From UBA6168 sp041741095 (GTDB lineage Bacteria > Bacteroidota > Bacteroidia > Chitinophagales > Saprospiraceae): a DNA stretch of 64,000 nt. How positions within the stretch are numbered: the stretch's first letter is position 1; each line of letters begins with the position of its first letter. Under the pieces are notes generated by a model. The model did not search any database. It saw nothing but the letters and a program-made list of their open reading frames with translations, and was not told where the DNA came from. This document shows positions 39,801-47,993 of this stretch, piece by piece. The stretch is from assembly GCA_041741095.1 (NCBI GenBank), contig JBGSKQ010000095.1:62001-126000 (forward strand), given 5' to 3'. Both the position numbers and the translations under genes were made by a program.

Positions 39801-40550
39801 ATGAGACACTTTACTGAGGAAGCCATCCAAATAATTGACTTGAGCAAAGAACCTGGCCTGGCCGGGGTCCGATTGCTGTTTTTCGATGTTTCAAGGCTAC
39901 CAAACGACCTTGTTTTTGAACTGGGCAAATTGTTGTCCCCACAGGAACTGCGCAAAGCTGCCCGTTTCCGAATGATGAAAGATCGGAAAGTTTATTTATC
40001 GGGGCGTGGCATGTTGCGGAAAATGTTGTCGGAAGTATTGGCGACCCCTGCTGTTGATTTGGCCATCAAAGAAGGTCAATACGGCAAGCCCTTCTTGTCC
40101 GATCCCACCAAAACTTTGCCCTTCAACCTGTCCAATTCGGGGAACATGGTTGCGATAGCCTTCGATTTTGGCCGCCGTGAAATCGGCGTGGACATCGAAA
40201 AGGTTGACAGGAGCTATGAATACTGGGAAGTGGCTGGGCATTATTTTTCAAGAAAAGAATGCGACCGGGTATTCAACCACCGTGATTTTTACCGCTACTG
40301 GACCATGAAAGAAGCCGTGCTCAAAGTAACGGGTGTCGGCTTGGTGGACGACTTGCAGTTGATGGACATGTCGGGAAAAATGAACAGGGTAGAGGTGAAA
40401 GACGAAAGATTGCTGCCGTTCAAAGACAAGGCATTCACCATCTATACCTTTGACAATGAGGAAATTGTAATTTCAATAGCGGTGGCAGGAGCGCAATTGA
40501 CAGCTGCCGAAGACACCGGTATGAAGGTGACGCACGTGTATTTTTATTGA
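39801..40550 (+). CDS. 4'-phosphopantetheinyl transferase, Sfp superfamily
   Basis: 249 residues. Family motifs are RKVYLSGRGMLRKML, EGQYGKPFL (K-G-KP-type), FNLSNSGNMVAIAF, GVDIEKVD (Mg-binding Asp and Glu) and YRYWTMKEAVLKVTG (the W-KEA-K motif). It moves the phosphopantetheine arm of CoA onto the carrier-protein Ser. Lying 78 bp downstream of the NRPS-PKS on the same strand, it almost certainly activates Ser578, Ser1985 and Ser3715 of that enzyme. Its length and motifs suit the broad Sfp type rather than AcpS. Confidence 0.93.
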   Translation: MRHFTEEAIQIIDLSKEPGLAGVRLLFFDVSRLPNDLVFELGKLLSPQELRKAARFRMMKDRKVYLSGRGMLRKMLSEVLATPAVDLAIKEGQYGKPFLSDPTKTLPFNLSNSGNMVAIAFDFGRREIGVDIEKVDRSYEYWEVAGHYFSRKECDRVFNHRDFYRYWTMKEAVLKVTGVGLVDDLQLMDMSGKMNRVEVKDERLLPFKDKAFTIYTFDNEEIVISIAVAGAQLTAAEDTGMKVTHVYFY

Positions 40551-40613
40551 GACATTTCACGAGTTTGCCTGTTTTCAACTCTATGGGAATTGATTTATCT
40601 TTGATCAAAATCT

Positions 40614-41194
40614 ATGCACATGGATATTTTGAAAAGAACCATCACTTACCAGGAATTCAAGGAAATGGAGTTCGACGACAACGATACATCCTGGTATGAA
40701 ATCATCAACGGAGAACTCGTGGGAAAACAAGCACCCACTACCGACCATCAAGCGATTTCTGCTGAAATCGTTTTTTTATTGACCACATTCGCAAAAAGAA
40801 CGAAAATTGGGCGTGTTCTATTCGCCCCGCTCGACGTCGTTTTTGAAGATGAAAACATGTTCCACCCGGACATCCTTTTCATCAAAAAAGAACGGCTTTT
40901 CATTGTGGATGAAAAAGAAAAAGTGGTGATGGGCGCTCCGGATTTGGTGGTCGAAATCTTGTCCAAGTCAACAGCACCTGACGACAAAGGAGAAAAAAAG
41001 GACGTGTACGAGCGCTTCGGCGTAAAGGAATATTGGCTGGTGGATCCTGTGAAAAAACCATTGCACTGTATTTCCTGATCAACGACCGCTACAAATTGAC
41101 GGAATATTTTGAAGAGGAAGGGGTTCTAAAATCCAAACTGCTGGAAGGTTTTGAAATGGATATTGCACAAGTTTTTGAAGATGCAAGTTTTTGA
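40614..41194 (+). pseudogene. Uma2 (DUF820) family endonuclease, frameshifted
   Basis: From the ATG at 40614 the frame reads 154 residues to a stop at 41078. It has the Uma2 features YEIINGELVGKQAPT, HPDILFIKKER, PDLVVEILSKST and YERFGVKEYWLVDP. The usual C-terminal part continues in another frame: from GTGAAAAAAACC-like reading one obtains VKKTIALYFLINDRYKLTEY, then EGVLKSKLLEGFEMDIAQVF, ending at 41194. The break is at a run of six A (41052-41057); one more A would restore a single protein of about 193 residues. It may be a true mutation, a sequencing error or slippage. Uma2 proteins have a PD-(D/E)XK-like fold, and their role is poorly known. A -7 box TATCTTTG lies at 40596-40603. Confidence 0.8.
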
Positions 41195-41235
41195 AATACA
41201 ATATTTTAGATAAGATCATCCAAAAATCCCGAAGT

Positions 41236-43824
41236 ATGAACAAACTGCAACCAAAGCCACAAACATCCTTGTGGCTTTTCTTTTTTCTTTTATTTTTTGT
41301 GGGCAAAACGGCGGCACAGGATCCGCTCAACCGCTCCGTCCAGGTTTCTGCCATCGCCCAGGAAAACCCGCCAAAATTTGATTTCCACTGGGAATGGGAC
41401 TGGTCGGGAGGCGACTATACCGTTTACCGAAAAGCACCGGACAGCCATACTTGGGGCAGCCCCATCGCAACTCTGCCTTGGGGTTCGGAGGCTTTTACCG
41501 ATGAAAATGTCGAAGTGGGCGTGCCTTATGAATATGCCTTTTTCAAAAAGGAATTTGAAAAAATCGTGACAGAAGTCGTTTTGGATGCGGGGGTGTATGT
41601 TTTTAAGATTGAAAATATTTACGGCGACGGCATCTGCTGCAATTTTGGCTTTGGCTGGTACGAACTTGAAGTCTGCGGCGACGTGGTGGCTTCTGGCAGC
41701 GACTTTGGTTTCAGCGAAATGCAAAATTTCGTCGTATGCGCCGATAACGAAACCCTCACCCTGACCATCAATCCGGATATGCAGGTGAACAATACCTGGT
41801 GGAACATCTACGACGTCGTGGGCAATGTCGTGGCCTCCTCCGGACCACCCGGCACCTGGCTCGCCGACCGCCCGAAATACGGTTTTATTCTCGCCGGGAT
41901 GCAACTGCCCTCCGTCGAAAACAGGGGCTCGCTGTTGCTGCTTGTGGACGATGTTTATACGCAACCTTTGGCCGGTGAAATTGAACAACTGGAAAAGGAC
42001 CTGATTGGCGACGGCTGGAAAGTCATCCGCCGGGAAGTAAACCGAAACGACCCCGTCACGGATGTTAAATCATTGATTGTCAATGAATACAACCAAACGC
42101 CTGACTTAAAAATGCTCTACCTGCTCGGCCATGTTCCTGTGCCTTATTCCGGCAGCATTTACCCCGATGGGCATGTGGAAAACCACTGGGGCGCATGGGC
42201 AGCGGATGTGTTTTATGGCGACATAGACGGCGAATGGACGGACGTAACGGTAACGAATACCTCGGCACAATTTGCTTATAATCACAATGTACCCGGCGAC
42301 GGAAAATTTGACCAATCGGCCATTCCCTCCAAGGTTGAACTGGCCGTTGGGCGGGTTGACTTGTACAACATGCCTGCTTTTGGCCTGGGCGATGTGGAGC
42401 TGACGCGGCGTTACCTGAACAAGGCACATTTGTTTAAAATCGGCCAAAGGCAGGCAGAGCACCGGGCTTTGGTGGACGACAATCTGAACATCGTGCTGGC
42501 CAGCCCAGCGGCGAGTGGCTGGCGGAATTTTGCGCCTATGTTCCACCATGAAAACGTGGAGGCGCTCGACTATTTTTCTACCATGAAAAACGAGAGCTAC
42601 CTCTGGTCGTATGGCTGTGGCGGCGGCTCGCATACCAGTGCTGACGGCATCGGCACGACACAAGATTTTGCCAACGATAGCCTCAAAAATATTTTCACTA
42701 TGCTGCTCGGTAGCCAATTTGGCGATTGGGACAACACCAACAATTTCCTGCGGGCACCACTGGCATCGGCGGGTTGGACGCTGACGAGTTGTTGGGCAGG
42801 CAACCCACCATATACTTTCCACCGTATGGCAATGGGAGAAGCGATTGGCTTCAGCTTGCAGCGCACCCAAAATGCCACGGAGGAAGATTACTACCCTGGC
42901 CCACAACTGGTGCATACTGCCTTAATGGGCGATCCCAGCCTGCGCCTTCATGTTGTAAAGCCGCCCAGCGATTTAGCGGCATTTTCCAATCCTAATTCTA
43001 TTGTACTGCAATGGACTGCTCCAGTAGGCGAAACGGTGGCCGGCTACCACGTTTTCCGGGCGGACAGCCTGCATGGGTATTTCACCAGAATAAACCCCTC
43101 GCTGTTGTTAGGCACCTCCTTTACCGATGACAGCCCGCTGGCCGACAGCGCCGTATATATGGTAAGGGCCGTGAAATTGGAACAATCAGGCAGCGGGACT
43201 TACTGGAACATGAGCTTGGGAACAATTGCCAGCGCTTTTTTTGACCCCTGCGCCGAAGCACCATTCGAGGAGAATATTTTTCCTGAAATATGCGAAGGGG
43301 AAGTTTTTGAAATGGGCGATTCAATTTACTCTGAACCAGGCGTTTATGAAATAAATCTACTGACGGGGGCGGGGTGCGACAGCACGCTTTTTATCCACTT
43401 GAGCGTGTTGCCCAATGCCCAAGCTGAGATTGACACCTTCTTTTCTCCACCTGGTATAGATTTTTATGGAGTTTTTTATGAAAATGATACCACCGTCACG
43501 GTGCTTTTGGAGGCTGAAAATGGCTGCGATAGCGTGGTGACTGCCAATTTGTTTTTGGTAAATAGCCTGGGTGAAAAAGGGGAGTGGCCACAAGGCATTT
43601 TGATTTACCCGAACCCTTCAGGAGGGCAGTTTTTTATTGAAACAAAAAAGACAAATACCCATGCGGAAGTTGAATTGTGGAATGGGGTAGGGCAGTGCGT
43701 TTTTCGTGAAAAACTACGTGGCAAATTACGAGTGGATGCCAGCCAGTGGCCCGCTGGGTTGTATTTTGTAAAAACAAAAAGCGGTGGGATCAGCGAGGTA
43801 TCAAAGCTGATTTTGATGAAATAA
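41236..43824 (+). CDS. Secreted C25-like protein with T9SS sorting domain
   Basis: 862 residues from the ATG at 41236, with a signal peptide ending GKTAAQDP. The middle region resembles the gingipain-like (C25) caspase fold: GSLLLLVDDVYTQPLAGEIE, LYLLGHVPVPYSG, HWGAWAADVFYGDIDG, SQFGDWDNTNNF and LMGDPSLRLH, where GDP-LRL is common at the end of C25 domains. I cannot assign the catalytic Cys with certainty. A fibronectin-III-like domain follows (VLQWTAPVGETVAGYHVFR), then a Cys-containing GAGCDSTLF repeat, and a T9SS type A domain at the C-terminus (ILIYPNPSGGQFFIE). It is exported across the outer membrane by type IX secretion, possibly as a protease. No partner gene is adjacent. Confidence 0.78.
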   Translation: MNKLQPKPQTSLWLFFFLLFFVGKTAAQDPLNRSVQVSAIAQENPPKFDFHWEWDWSGGDYTVYRKAPDSHTWGSPIATLPWGSEAFTDENVEVGVPYEYAFFKKEFEKIVTEVVLDAGVYVFKIENIYGDGICCNFGFGWYELEVCGDVVASGSDFGFSEMQNFVVCADNETLTLTINPDMQVNNTWWNIYDVVGNVVASSGPPGTWLADRPKYGFILAGMQLPSVENRGSLLLLVDDVYTQPLAGEIEQLEKDLIGDGWKVIRREVNRNDPVTDVKSLIVNEYNQTPDLKMLYLLGHVPVPYSGSIYPDGHVENHWGAWAADVFYGDIDGEWTDVTVTNTSAQFAYNHNVPGDGKFDQSAIPSKVELAVGRVDLYNMPAFGLGDVELTRRYLNKAHLFKIGQRQAEHRALVDDNLNIVLASPAASGWRNFAPMFHHENVEALDYFSTMKNESYLWSYGCGGGSHTSADGIGTTQDFANDSLKNIFTMLLGSQFGDWDNTNNFLRAPLASAGWTLTSCWAGNPPYTFHRMAMGEAIGFSLQRTQNATEEDYYPGPQLVHTALMGDPSLRLHVVKPPSDLAAFSNPNSIVLQWTAPVGETVAGYHVFRADSLHGYFTRINPSLLLGTSFTDDSPLADSAVYMVRAVKLEQSGSGTYWNMSLGTIASAFFDPCAEAPFEENIFPEICEGEVFEMGDSIYSEPGVYEINLLTGAGCDSTLFIHLSVLPNAQAEIDTFFSPPGIDFYGVFYENDTTVTVLLEAENGCDSVVTANLFLVNSLGEKGEWPQGILIYPNPSGGQFFIETKKTNTHAEVELWNGVGQCVFREKLRGKLRVDASQWPAGLYFVKTKSGGISEVSKLILMK

Positions 43825-43834
43825 ACGATGCATG

Positions 43835-44833
43835 TTATCCTGCTAAATGCAGATGAATCAACTCATTTTTCAATTGCATAGGGTCAACGCTTACGACCCC
43901 CGATTTTTCAACCACCTGCCCGCCAGCCAAATTGGCCAGTAACGCAATTTCCGTATTTGAAAGCCCCAGGGCCAGCGCCAGCGCCGCTATGCTGATGACC
44001 GTATCGCCCGCCCCGCAAACATCCGCTACGTTCCTGGGCTGGGTGGGCAGCAATGTTCCAACCGTTTCATCGTCAATATAAGAACCCTGTTCCGAGAGGG
44101 TAATGAAGGTGATTTTGTTGCCCAATTTTTCCCGCATCAGTTGGGAAGCGCTGCGCAAGGATGCTTCATTCGCTGCAATGGGCATTTTCAGGGCATCCCT
44201 TACTTCTTTCAGGTTGGGCTTAAACAAATCCACGCCTTTATAGCGCCAAAAATTCCTAAACTTCGGGTCAACAGCAACGGGAATTCCACGTTTTTTGGCT
44301 TCCTTCAATGTTTCTTCAATGAGAAAAGGCGTCAAGGTGCCTTTGTCGTAATCTTGAATAATAATGGTGTCAATATGGTGGTTGTCCAAAACATCCAACA
44401 ATTTTTGCAGCAGTTTGAGTTCGCAGGATTTTGGCAGCGCATCGGTCTGTTCCTTGTCCAGGCGGAGCAGTTGTTGGTTGCCAGCCATGACCCTTGTCTT
44501 GACGGTAGTGCGGCGGCCGGGGCTTGAGAGCAGCCACTGGTTTTGCAGCGCTACCTGGGGCATCAGGTCAAAAAAATGCTCGCCGTCCAAATCCTGCCCG
44601 ACCACCCCCAAGAGGTAAGGCTCTGCGCCCAAGGCTTTCAGGTTCAGGGCCACATTGGCAGCACCGCCGAGGCGGCTTTCATCGCTGGCCCATTCCACGA
44701 TAGGCACGGGCGCTTCTGGCGAAATGCGGGTCACACTTCCGTACAGGTACCGGTCCAGCATCACGTCGCCGATGACCAAAACATGCTGGCGTTGGAAGTC
44801 CTCAAAAATTTGATGGAGATTGGATAAGGCCAA
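43835..44833 (-). CDS. hldE1: D-glycero-beta-D-manno-heptose-7-phosphate kinase (PfkB family)
   Basis: 332 residues if it begins at the TTG at 44833 (LALSNLHQIFEDFQRQHVLV). The ATG at 44908 would add 25 residues encoded across a terminator-like hairpin (44862-44889), so the TTG start fits the usual length better. PfkB motifs are IGDVMLDRYLYG, SRLGGAANVALNLKALG, KTRVMAGNQQLLRLD, VAVDPKFRN and the anion hole/catalytic NVADVCGAGDTVIS. It phosphorylates heptose-7-P at C1 in ADP-heptose synthesis for LPS. Only the kinase half is present; the adenylyltransferase half (HldE2) must be elsewhere. kdsB in the same window is also an LPS-core gene. Confidence 0.82.
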   Translation of the reverse strand: MALSNLHQIFEDFQRQHVLVIGDVMLDRYLYGSVTRISPEAPVPIVEWASDESRLGGAANVALNLKALGAEPYLLGVVGQDLDGEHFFDLMPQVALQNQWLLSSPGRRTTVKTRVMAGNQQLLRLDKEQTDALPKSCELKLLQKLLDVLDNHHIDTIIIQDYDKGTLTPFLIEETLKEAKKRGIPVAVDPKFRNFWRYKGVDLFKPNLKEVRDALKMPIAANEASLRSASQLMREKLGNKITFITLSEQGSYIDDETVGTLLPTQPRNVADVCGAGDTVISIAALALALGLSNTEIALLANLAGGQVVEKSGVVSVDPMQLKNELIHLHLAG

Positions 44834-44861
44834 GTGCTTGGTTTTGAATGTTTTATAAAAC

Positions 44862-44889
44862 AAAAAAAGCCGATGCCGAATTTTCGGCA
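44862..44889 (-). terminator. Terminator-like hairpin before the heptose kinase
   Basis: TGCCGAA (44874-44880) pairs with TTCGGCA (44883-44889). On the minus strand it is followed by GGC and seven T. There is no minus-strand gene upstream within the window to terminate, so it may be a leader attenuator or a repeat remnant. Confidence 0.5.
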
Positions 44890-45134
44890 CCAGCTTATTT
44901 AACCCCAAAAAACCAAATCTTAAGTACAGCGCAAGGCTGCTATTATATCTTAGAATTAATCTTTATCAGAACTTAATTTCTGGACGCTAAGATAACGCAT
45001 ATTTGTTCACAAAACCAAAAAAAATTTTCAAAAAAATTTTTCCACATCAAAAAATCACTGCTAACAATAGGCACCTGCCTTACAAAACCCTTTTAAATGA
45101 AAAAACGGCAGGGCAATAACTTAATTTCTCGTTG

Positions 45135-45142
45135 TACTTTTG
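45135..45142 (+). promoter_or_regulatory. -7 box of the alkaline phosphatase gene
   Basis: TACTTTTG matches TAnnTTTG. It overlaps the TTG at 45140, so translation from that codon is unlikely and the GTG at 45179 is preferred. Confidence 0.45.
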
Positions 45143-45178
45143 TCCTCCTTTTTTTGTGCATCCAAAGCAATATACATA

Positions 45179-46303
45179 GTGAAATTTACCTTTTTAACAT
45201 TCCTTTTTTTAACAGTTGCAGGCCTGTTCTCCACCCGCTCCACTGGCGTAGAGTACACGCAAGAGCAGGAAAGCCCAAAAAACGTCATCCTTATCATCGG
45301 CGACGGGATGGGCTTGACCCAAATTTCTTCGGCCATTTATGATCAGTCCACCAAGTTCAGCCTGGAATATTTCCCGGTGGTGGGCTTTCAAAAAACCTTT
45401 TCCAGCGACAACCTCGTGACCGACTCGGCGGCCAGTGCCACGGCGATGGCCTGCGGGAAAAAGACGTTTAACAATGCCATCGGCGTGGACAGGGATGGAA
45501 AGCCTTGCAAGAGCATCCTGGCCGAAGCCGAAGAAAATGGCCTGGCAACGGGCATCGTCGTTTCCTCCTCTATTGTGCATGCTACCCCGGCGGCATTTGT
45601 GGCCCATCAAAAGTCCAGGAACCTTTACGAGGACATTGCTTCCGATATGGTGGAATCTGGCATTGACCTTTTTATTGGCGGCGGAAAACAGTTTTTTGAC
45701 AGGCGGGACAGCGACGAACGAAACCTTATTTCCGAACTGAAAAAAAAGGACTACGCCATATTCGATTATTTCAACGACGACTTGTTAAAAATCCGCCCCT
45801 CTACCAGCAAAAGCTTTGGTTTTTTCACTGCCGACAACCAGCCATTGCCCGCCAGCCAGGGCCGTGACTATCTGCCCTATGCCGCCGAAACCGCCGCCAA
45901 GTTTTTGGAACAACGTAGCGAAAAGGGTTTTTTCTTAATGATTGAAGGCTCACAAATTGACTGGTCATGCCATGCCAACCAAGGTTTTTCCCTGTTGAGC
46001 GAAATGAAGGATTTTGATAAAACTATCAAAAAGGTGCTGAAATTTGCCACCAACAACAAGGAAACCCTCGTTATAGTCACTGCCGACCATGAAACAGGCG
46101 GCTTGGCCATCAACCCCGAATCGCAGGCGAAAAAACTCAACCTGAAATTCACCACCAATGGCCACACCGCAGCGATGGTGCCCGTTTTTGCCATCGGCCC
46201 CGGTGCCGAATTGTTCCGGGGAATTTATGACAACACGGAAATTTACCATAAAATGAAAACCGCCCTTCAATTGGACAGTTTGGAGATACGGAGTGAGAAG
46301 TGA
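45179..46303 (+). CDS. Alkaline phosphatase (PhoA superfamily)
   Basis: 374 residues from a GTG start (read MKFTFLTFLFLTVAGLFS), giving a clean signal peptide. Every metal and catalytic site of the family is visible: IIGDGMGL (metal Asp), VTDSAASATAMACG (nucleophile Ser after DS), HATPAAF, IEGSQIDWSCHAN (Glu, Asp and His), VTADHETGG (Asp and His) and NGHTAAMVP (His). It hydrolyses phosphate monoesters in the periplasm using two Zn and one Mg. The length is short compared with E. coli PhoA (about 470 residues) but normal for compact Bacteroidota forms. I see no Pho-box. A repeat spacer (46350-46415) separates it from the acyl-CoA dehydrogenase gene. Confidence 0.93.
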   Translation: MKFTFLTFLFLTVAGLFSTRSTGVEYTQEQESPKNVILIIGDGMGLTQISSAIYDQSTKFSLEYFPVVGFQKTFSSDNLVTDSAASATAMACGKKTFNNAIGVDRDGKPCKSILAEAEENGLATGIVVSSSIVHATPAAFVAHQKSRNLYEDIASDMVESGIDLFIGGGKQFFDRRDSDERNLISELKKKDYAIFDYFNDDLLKIRPSTSKSFGFFTADNQPLPASQGRDYLPYAAETAAKFLEQRSEKGFFLMIEGSQIDWSCHANQGFSLLSEMKDFDKTIKKVLKFATNNKETLVIVTADHETGGLAINPESQAKKLNLKFTTNGHTAAMVPVFAIGPGAELFRGIYDNTEIYHKMKTALQLDSLEIRSEK

Positions 46304-46349
46304 TGGTGAGGTTTATCTGTGTTTAATTAAATCTTCGGTCTCGAAAACC

Positions 46350-46415
46350 ACTGCGGACTGATCCCGATCGCAATCGGGAGCGGACCGGAGACTGTGGACT
46401 GTTGACTGCGGACTG
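46350..46415. repeat. Intergenic palindrome plus AGTCCAC-family repeat
   Basis: An 18-bp palindrome TCCCGATCGCAATCGGGA (46362-46379) is followed by GACTGTGGACTGTTGACTGC-type units (46390-46409). Both families occur in-frame inside the NRPS-PKS gene. Confidence 0.85.
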
Positions 46416-46458
46416 GAAACCATCCTAACCAAATTTGATAACCATAAAATCCTAAACA

Positions 46459-47604
46459 ATGAATGTAGTTGATTCCATTGAAAATTTGCAAATGATCAAG
46501 GAAAGCGCCCATGACTTTGCCGAGGCAAACATTCGGCCTTACGTGATGGCCTGGGACGAATCGCAACACTTTCCGGTGGAGTTGTTCCACAAAATGGGCG
46601 GCTTTGGCTTCATGGGCGTTTTGGTTCCTGTCGAATATGGCGGCACGGGCCTCGGCTATCAGGAATACATCACCGTCATAGAAGAAATATCCAAAGTCTG
46701 CGGCTCCATCGGCCTATCCGTTGCAGCGCACAACTCCTTGTGCACCAATCACATATTGACTTTCGGCAACGAAGAGCAAAAACAAAAATACCTGCCCCTG
46801 CTGGCCTCCGGCGAATGGATTGGGGCATGGGGCCTCACCGAACCCAACACGGGCAGCGATGCGGGCCGCATGAAATGCGTGGCCGAGGAACAAGGCGATT
46901 ATTTCGTGCTGAACGGTTCCAAAAACTTCATCACCCACGGCAAATCCGGCAACGTGGCCGTCGTCATCGCCCGCACAGGCGAGCCGCTAGACAGTCATGG
47001 CATGTCCGCCTTCATCGTGGAGCGTGGTACGCCCGGTTTTTATGCTGGCAAAAAAGAGAACAAACTCGGAATGAGAGCCTCCGAAACCGCAGAAATGATA
47101 TTTGACAACTGCCGGGTGCTCAAGAGCAAAGTGCTGGGCGAGATCGGCGACGGCTTCGTGCAAAGCCTGAAAATACTGGACGGTGGCCGCATATCCATCG
47201 CCGCCCTGTCCGTAGGTATTGCGATGGGCGCTTATGAAGCATCCGTGCAGTACGCCCAGGAGCGGGAACAGTTCGGCAGGCCCATCGCCAAATTCCAGGG
47301 CATCAGCTTCAAACTGGCGGATATGGCCACCAAAATCCAAGCCGCCGAACTCCTGGTACGCAAGGCGGGCGACCTGAAAAACAAAAACCAGAAATGCACC
47401 AAGCTCTCCGCCATGGCCAAATACTACGCCTCCGAAATCGCCGTGCAAGTAGCCGACGACGCCGTGCAAATCTTCGGCGGCTACGGCTACACGAAAGACT
47501 ACCCCGTGGAGAAATTCTACCGGGACGCCAAGCTCTGCACCATCGGCGAAGGGACGAGCGAAATACAGAAGGTGGTGATTGCGAGGGAGATTTTGAAGGG
47601 GTAG
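46459..47604 (+). CDS. Acyl-CoA dehydrogenase, short/branched-chain type
   Basis: 381 residues, the standard length. Motifs are AWGLTEPNTGSDAGRMKC (FAD and substrate loop), LNGSKNFITHG, MRASETAEMIFDNCRV, EREQFGRPIAKFQGISFKLA, QIFGGYGYTKDYPVEKFYRD and IGEGTSEIQKVVIAREIL. The Glu of EGTSE occupies the position of the catalytic base in the short-chain/butyryl enzymes. It oxidises acyl-CoA to enoyl-CoA with FAD and passes electrons to ETF. The chain-length preference cannot be judged. It is single and is followed by a clear terminator. Confidence 0.94.
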   Translation: MNVVDSIENLQMIKESAHDFAEANIRPYVMAWDESQHFPVELFHKMGGFGFMGVLVPVEYGGTGLGYQEYITVIEEISKVCGSIGLSVAAHNSLCTNHILTFGNEEQKQKYLPLLASGEWIGAWGLTEPNTGSDAGRMKCVAEEQGDYFVLNGSKNFITHGKSGNVAVVIARTGEPLDSHGMSAFIVERGTPGFYAGKKENKLGMRASETAEMIFDNCRVLKSKVLGEIGDGFVQSLKILDGGRISIAALSVGIAMGAYEASVQYAQEREQFGRPIAKFQGISFKLADMATKIQAAELLVRKAGDLKNKNQKCTKLSAMAKYYASEIAVQVADDAVQIFGGYGYTKDYPVEKFYRDAKLCTIGEGTSEIQKVVIAREILKG

Positions 47605-47621
47605 GTTTTTCTTAGCATAAC

Positions 47622-47668
47622 AAAAAAGCCCTAAGCGAAAAGATGACCTTTTTGCTCAGGGCTTTTTT
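47622..47668 (+). terminator. Terminator after the acyl-CoA dehydrogenase gene
   Basis: AAAAAAGCCCTAAGC (47622-47636) pairs with GCTCAGGGCTTTTTT (47654-47668) with one mismatch, ending in a run of T. It can act in both directions. Confidence 0.85.
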
Positions 47669-47993
47669 GTTTTGAAAATTGTTGGATAGATTGCAAAACA
47701 AGGAAATTTGTCAGGGAGGTGAAGGAAGAATTAACAGAAAAATTACGATGTCTTGGATGCTGGGAAAAAGATTTGAATTACATTTGCTTTTCAGGAAGCC
47801 GATAGGTTTTCTTGCCTGCCGTTCAAATATTCCAGCACGAATTTTATGGGCTGGAAAAATGGGTTTCTACAGTTCCATTCTTGAATCTAAGAATGGAGGC
47901 CAATCGAATTAATAATTTGAAATAAATAAACACTTCCCCAAAAGAAAGAGACATTTTTGGTGGAGGCGACAGTTAAAATAAAAAAATATTAAT
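47669..47993. other. AT-rich spacer before the large T9SS protein
   Basis: 325 bp with no supported gene. Base composition is visibly more AT-rich than the genes to the left and matches the first part of the following gene. A CCATTCTTGAATCTAAGAATGG palindrome lies near 47873-47895. Confidence 0.5.

Larger units (their letters stand above)
44834..45178. other. Divergent spacer, heptose kinase and alkaline phosphatase
   Basis: 345 bp, AT-rich, with no gene. It contains the terminator-like hairpin at 44862 and a -7 box for the phosphatase (45135-45142). Confidence 0.5.

Noticed and set aside
40614..41194. Toxin-antitoxin reading of the Uma2 gene
   Set aside because: There is no small partner gene beside it, and the motifs fit Uma2/DUF820.
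42106..42915. 269-residue minus-strand ORF
   Set aside because: Antisense to the C25-like T9SS gene; no independent evidence.
47679..47912. 77-residue plus-strand ORF
   Set aside because: Starts at TTG just after a terminator, in AT-rich spacer, with no motif.
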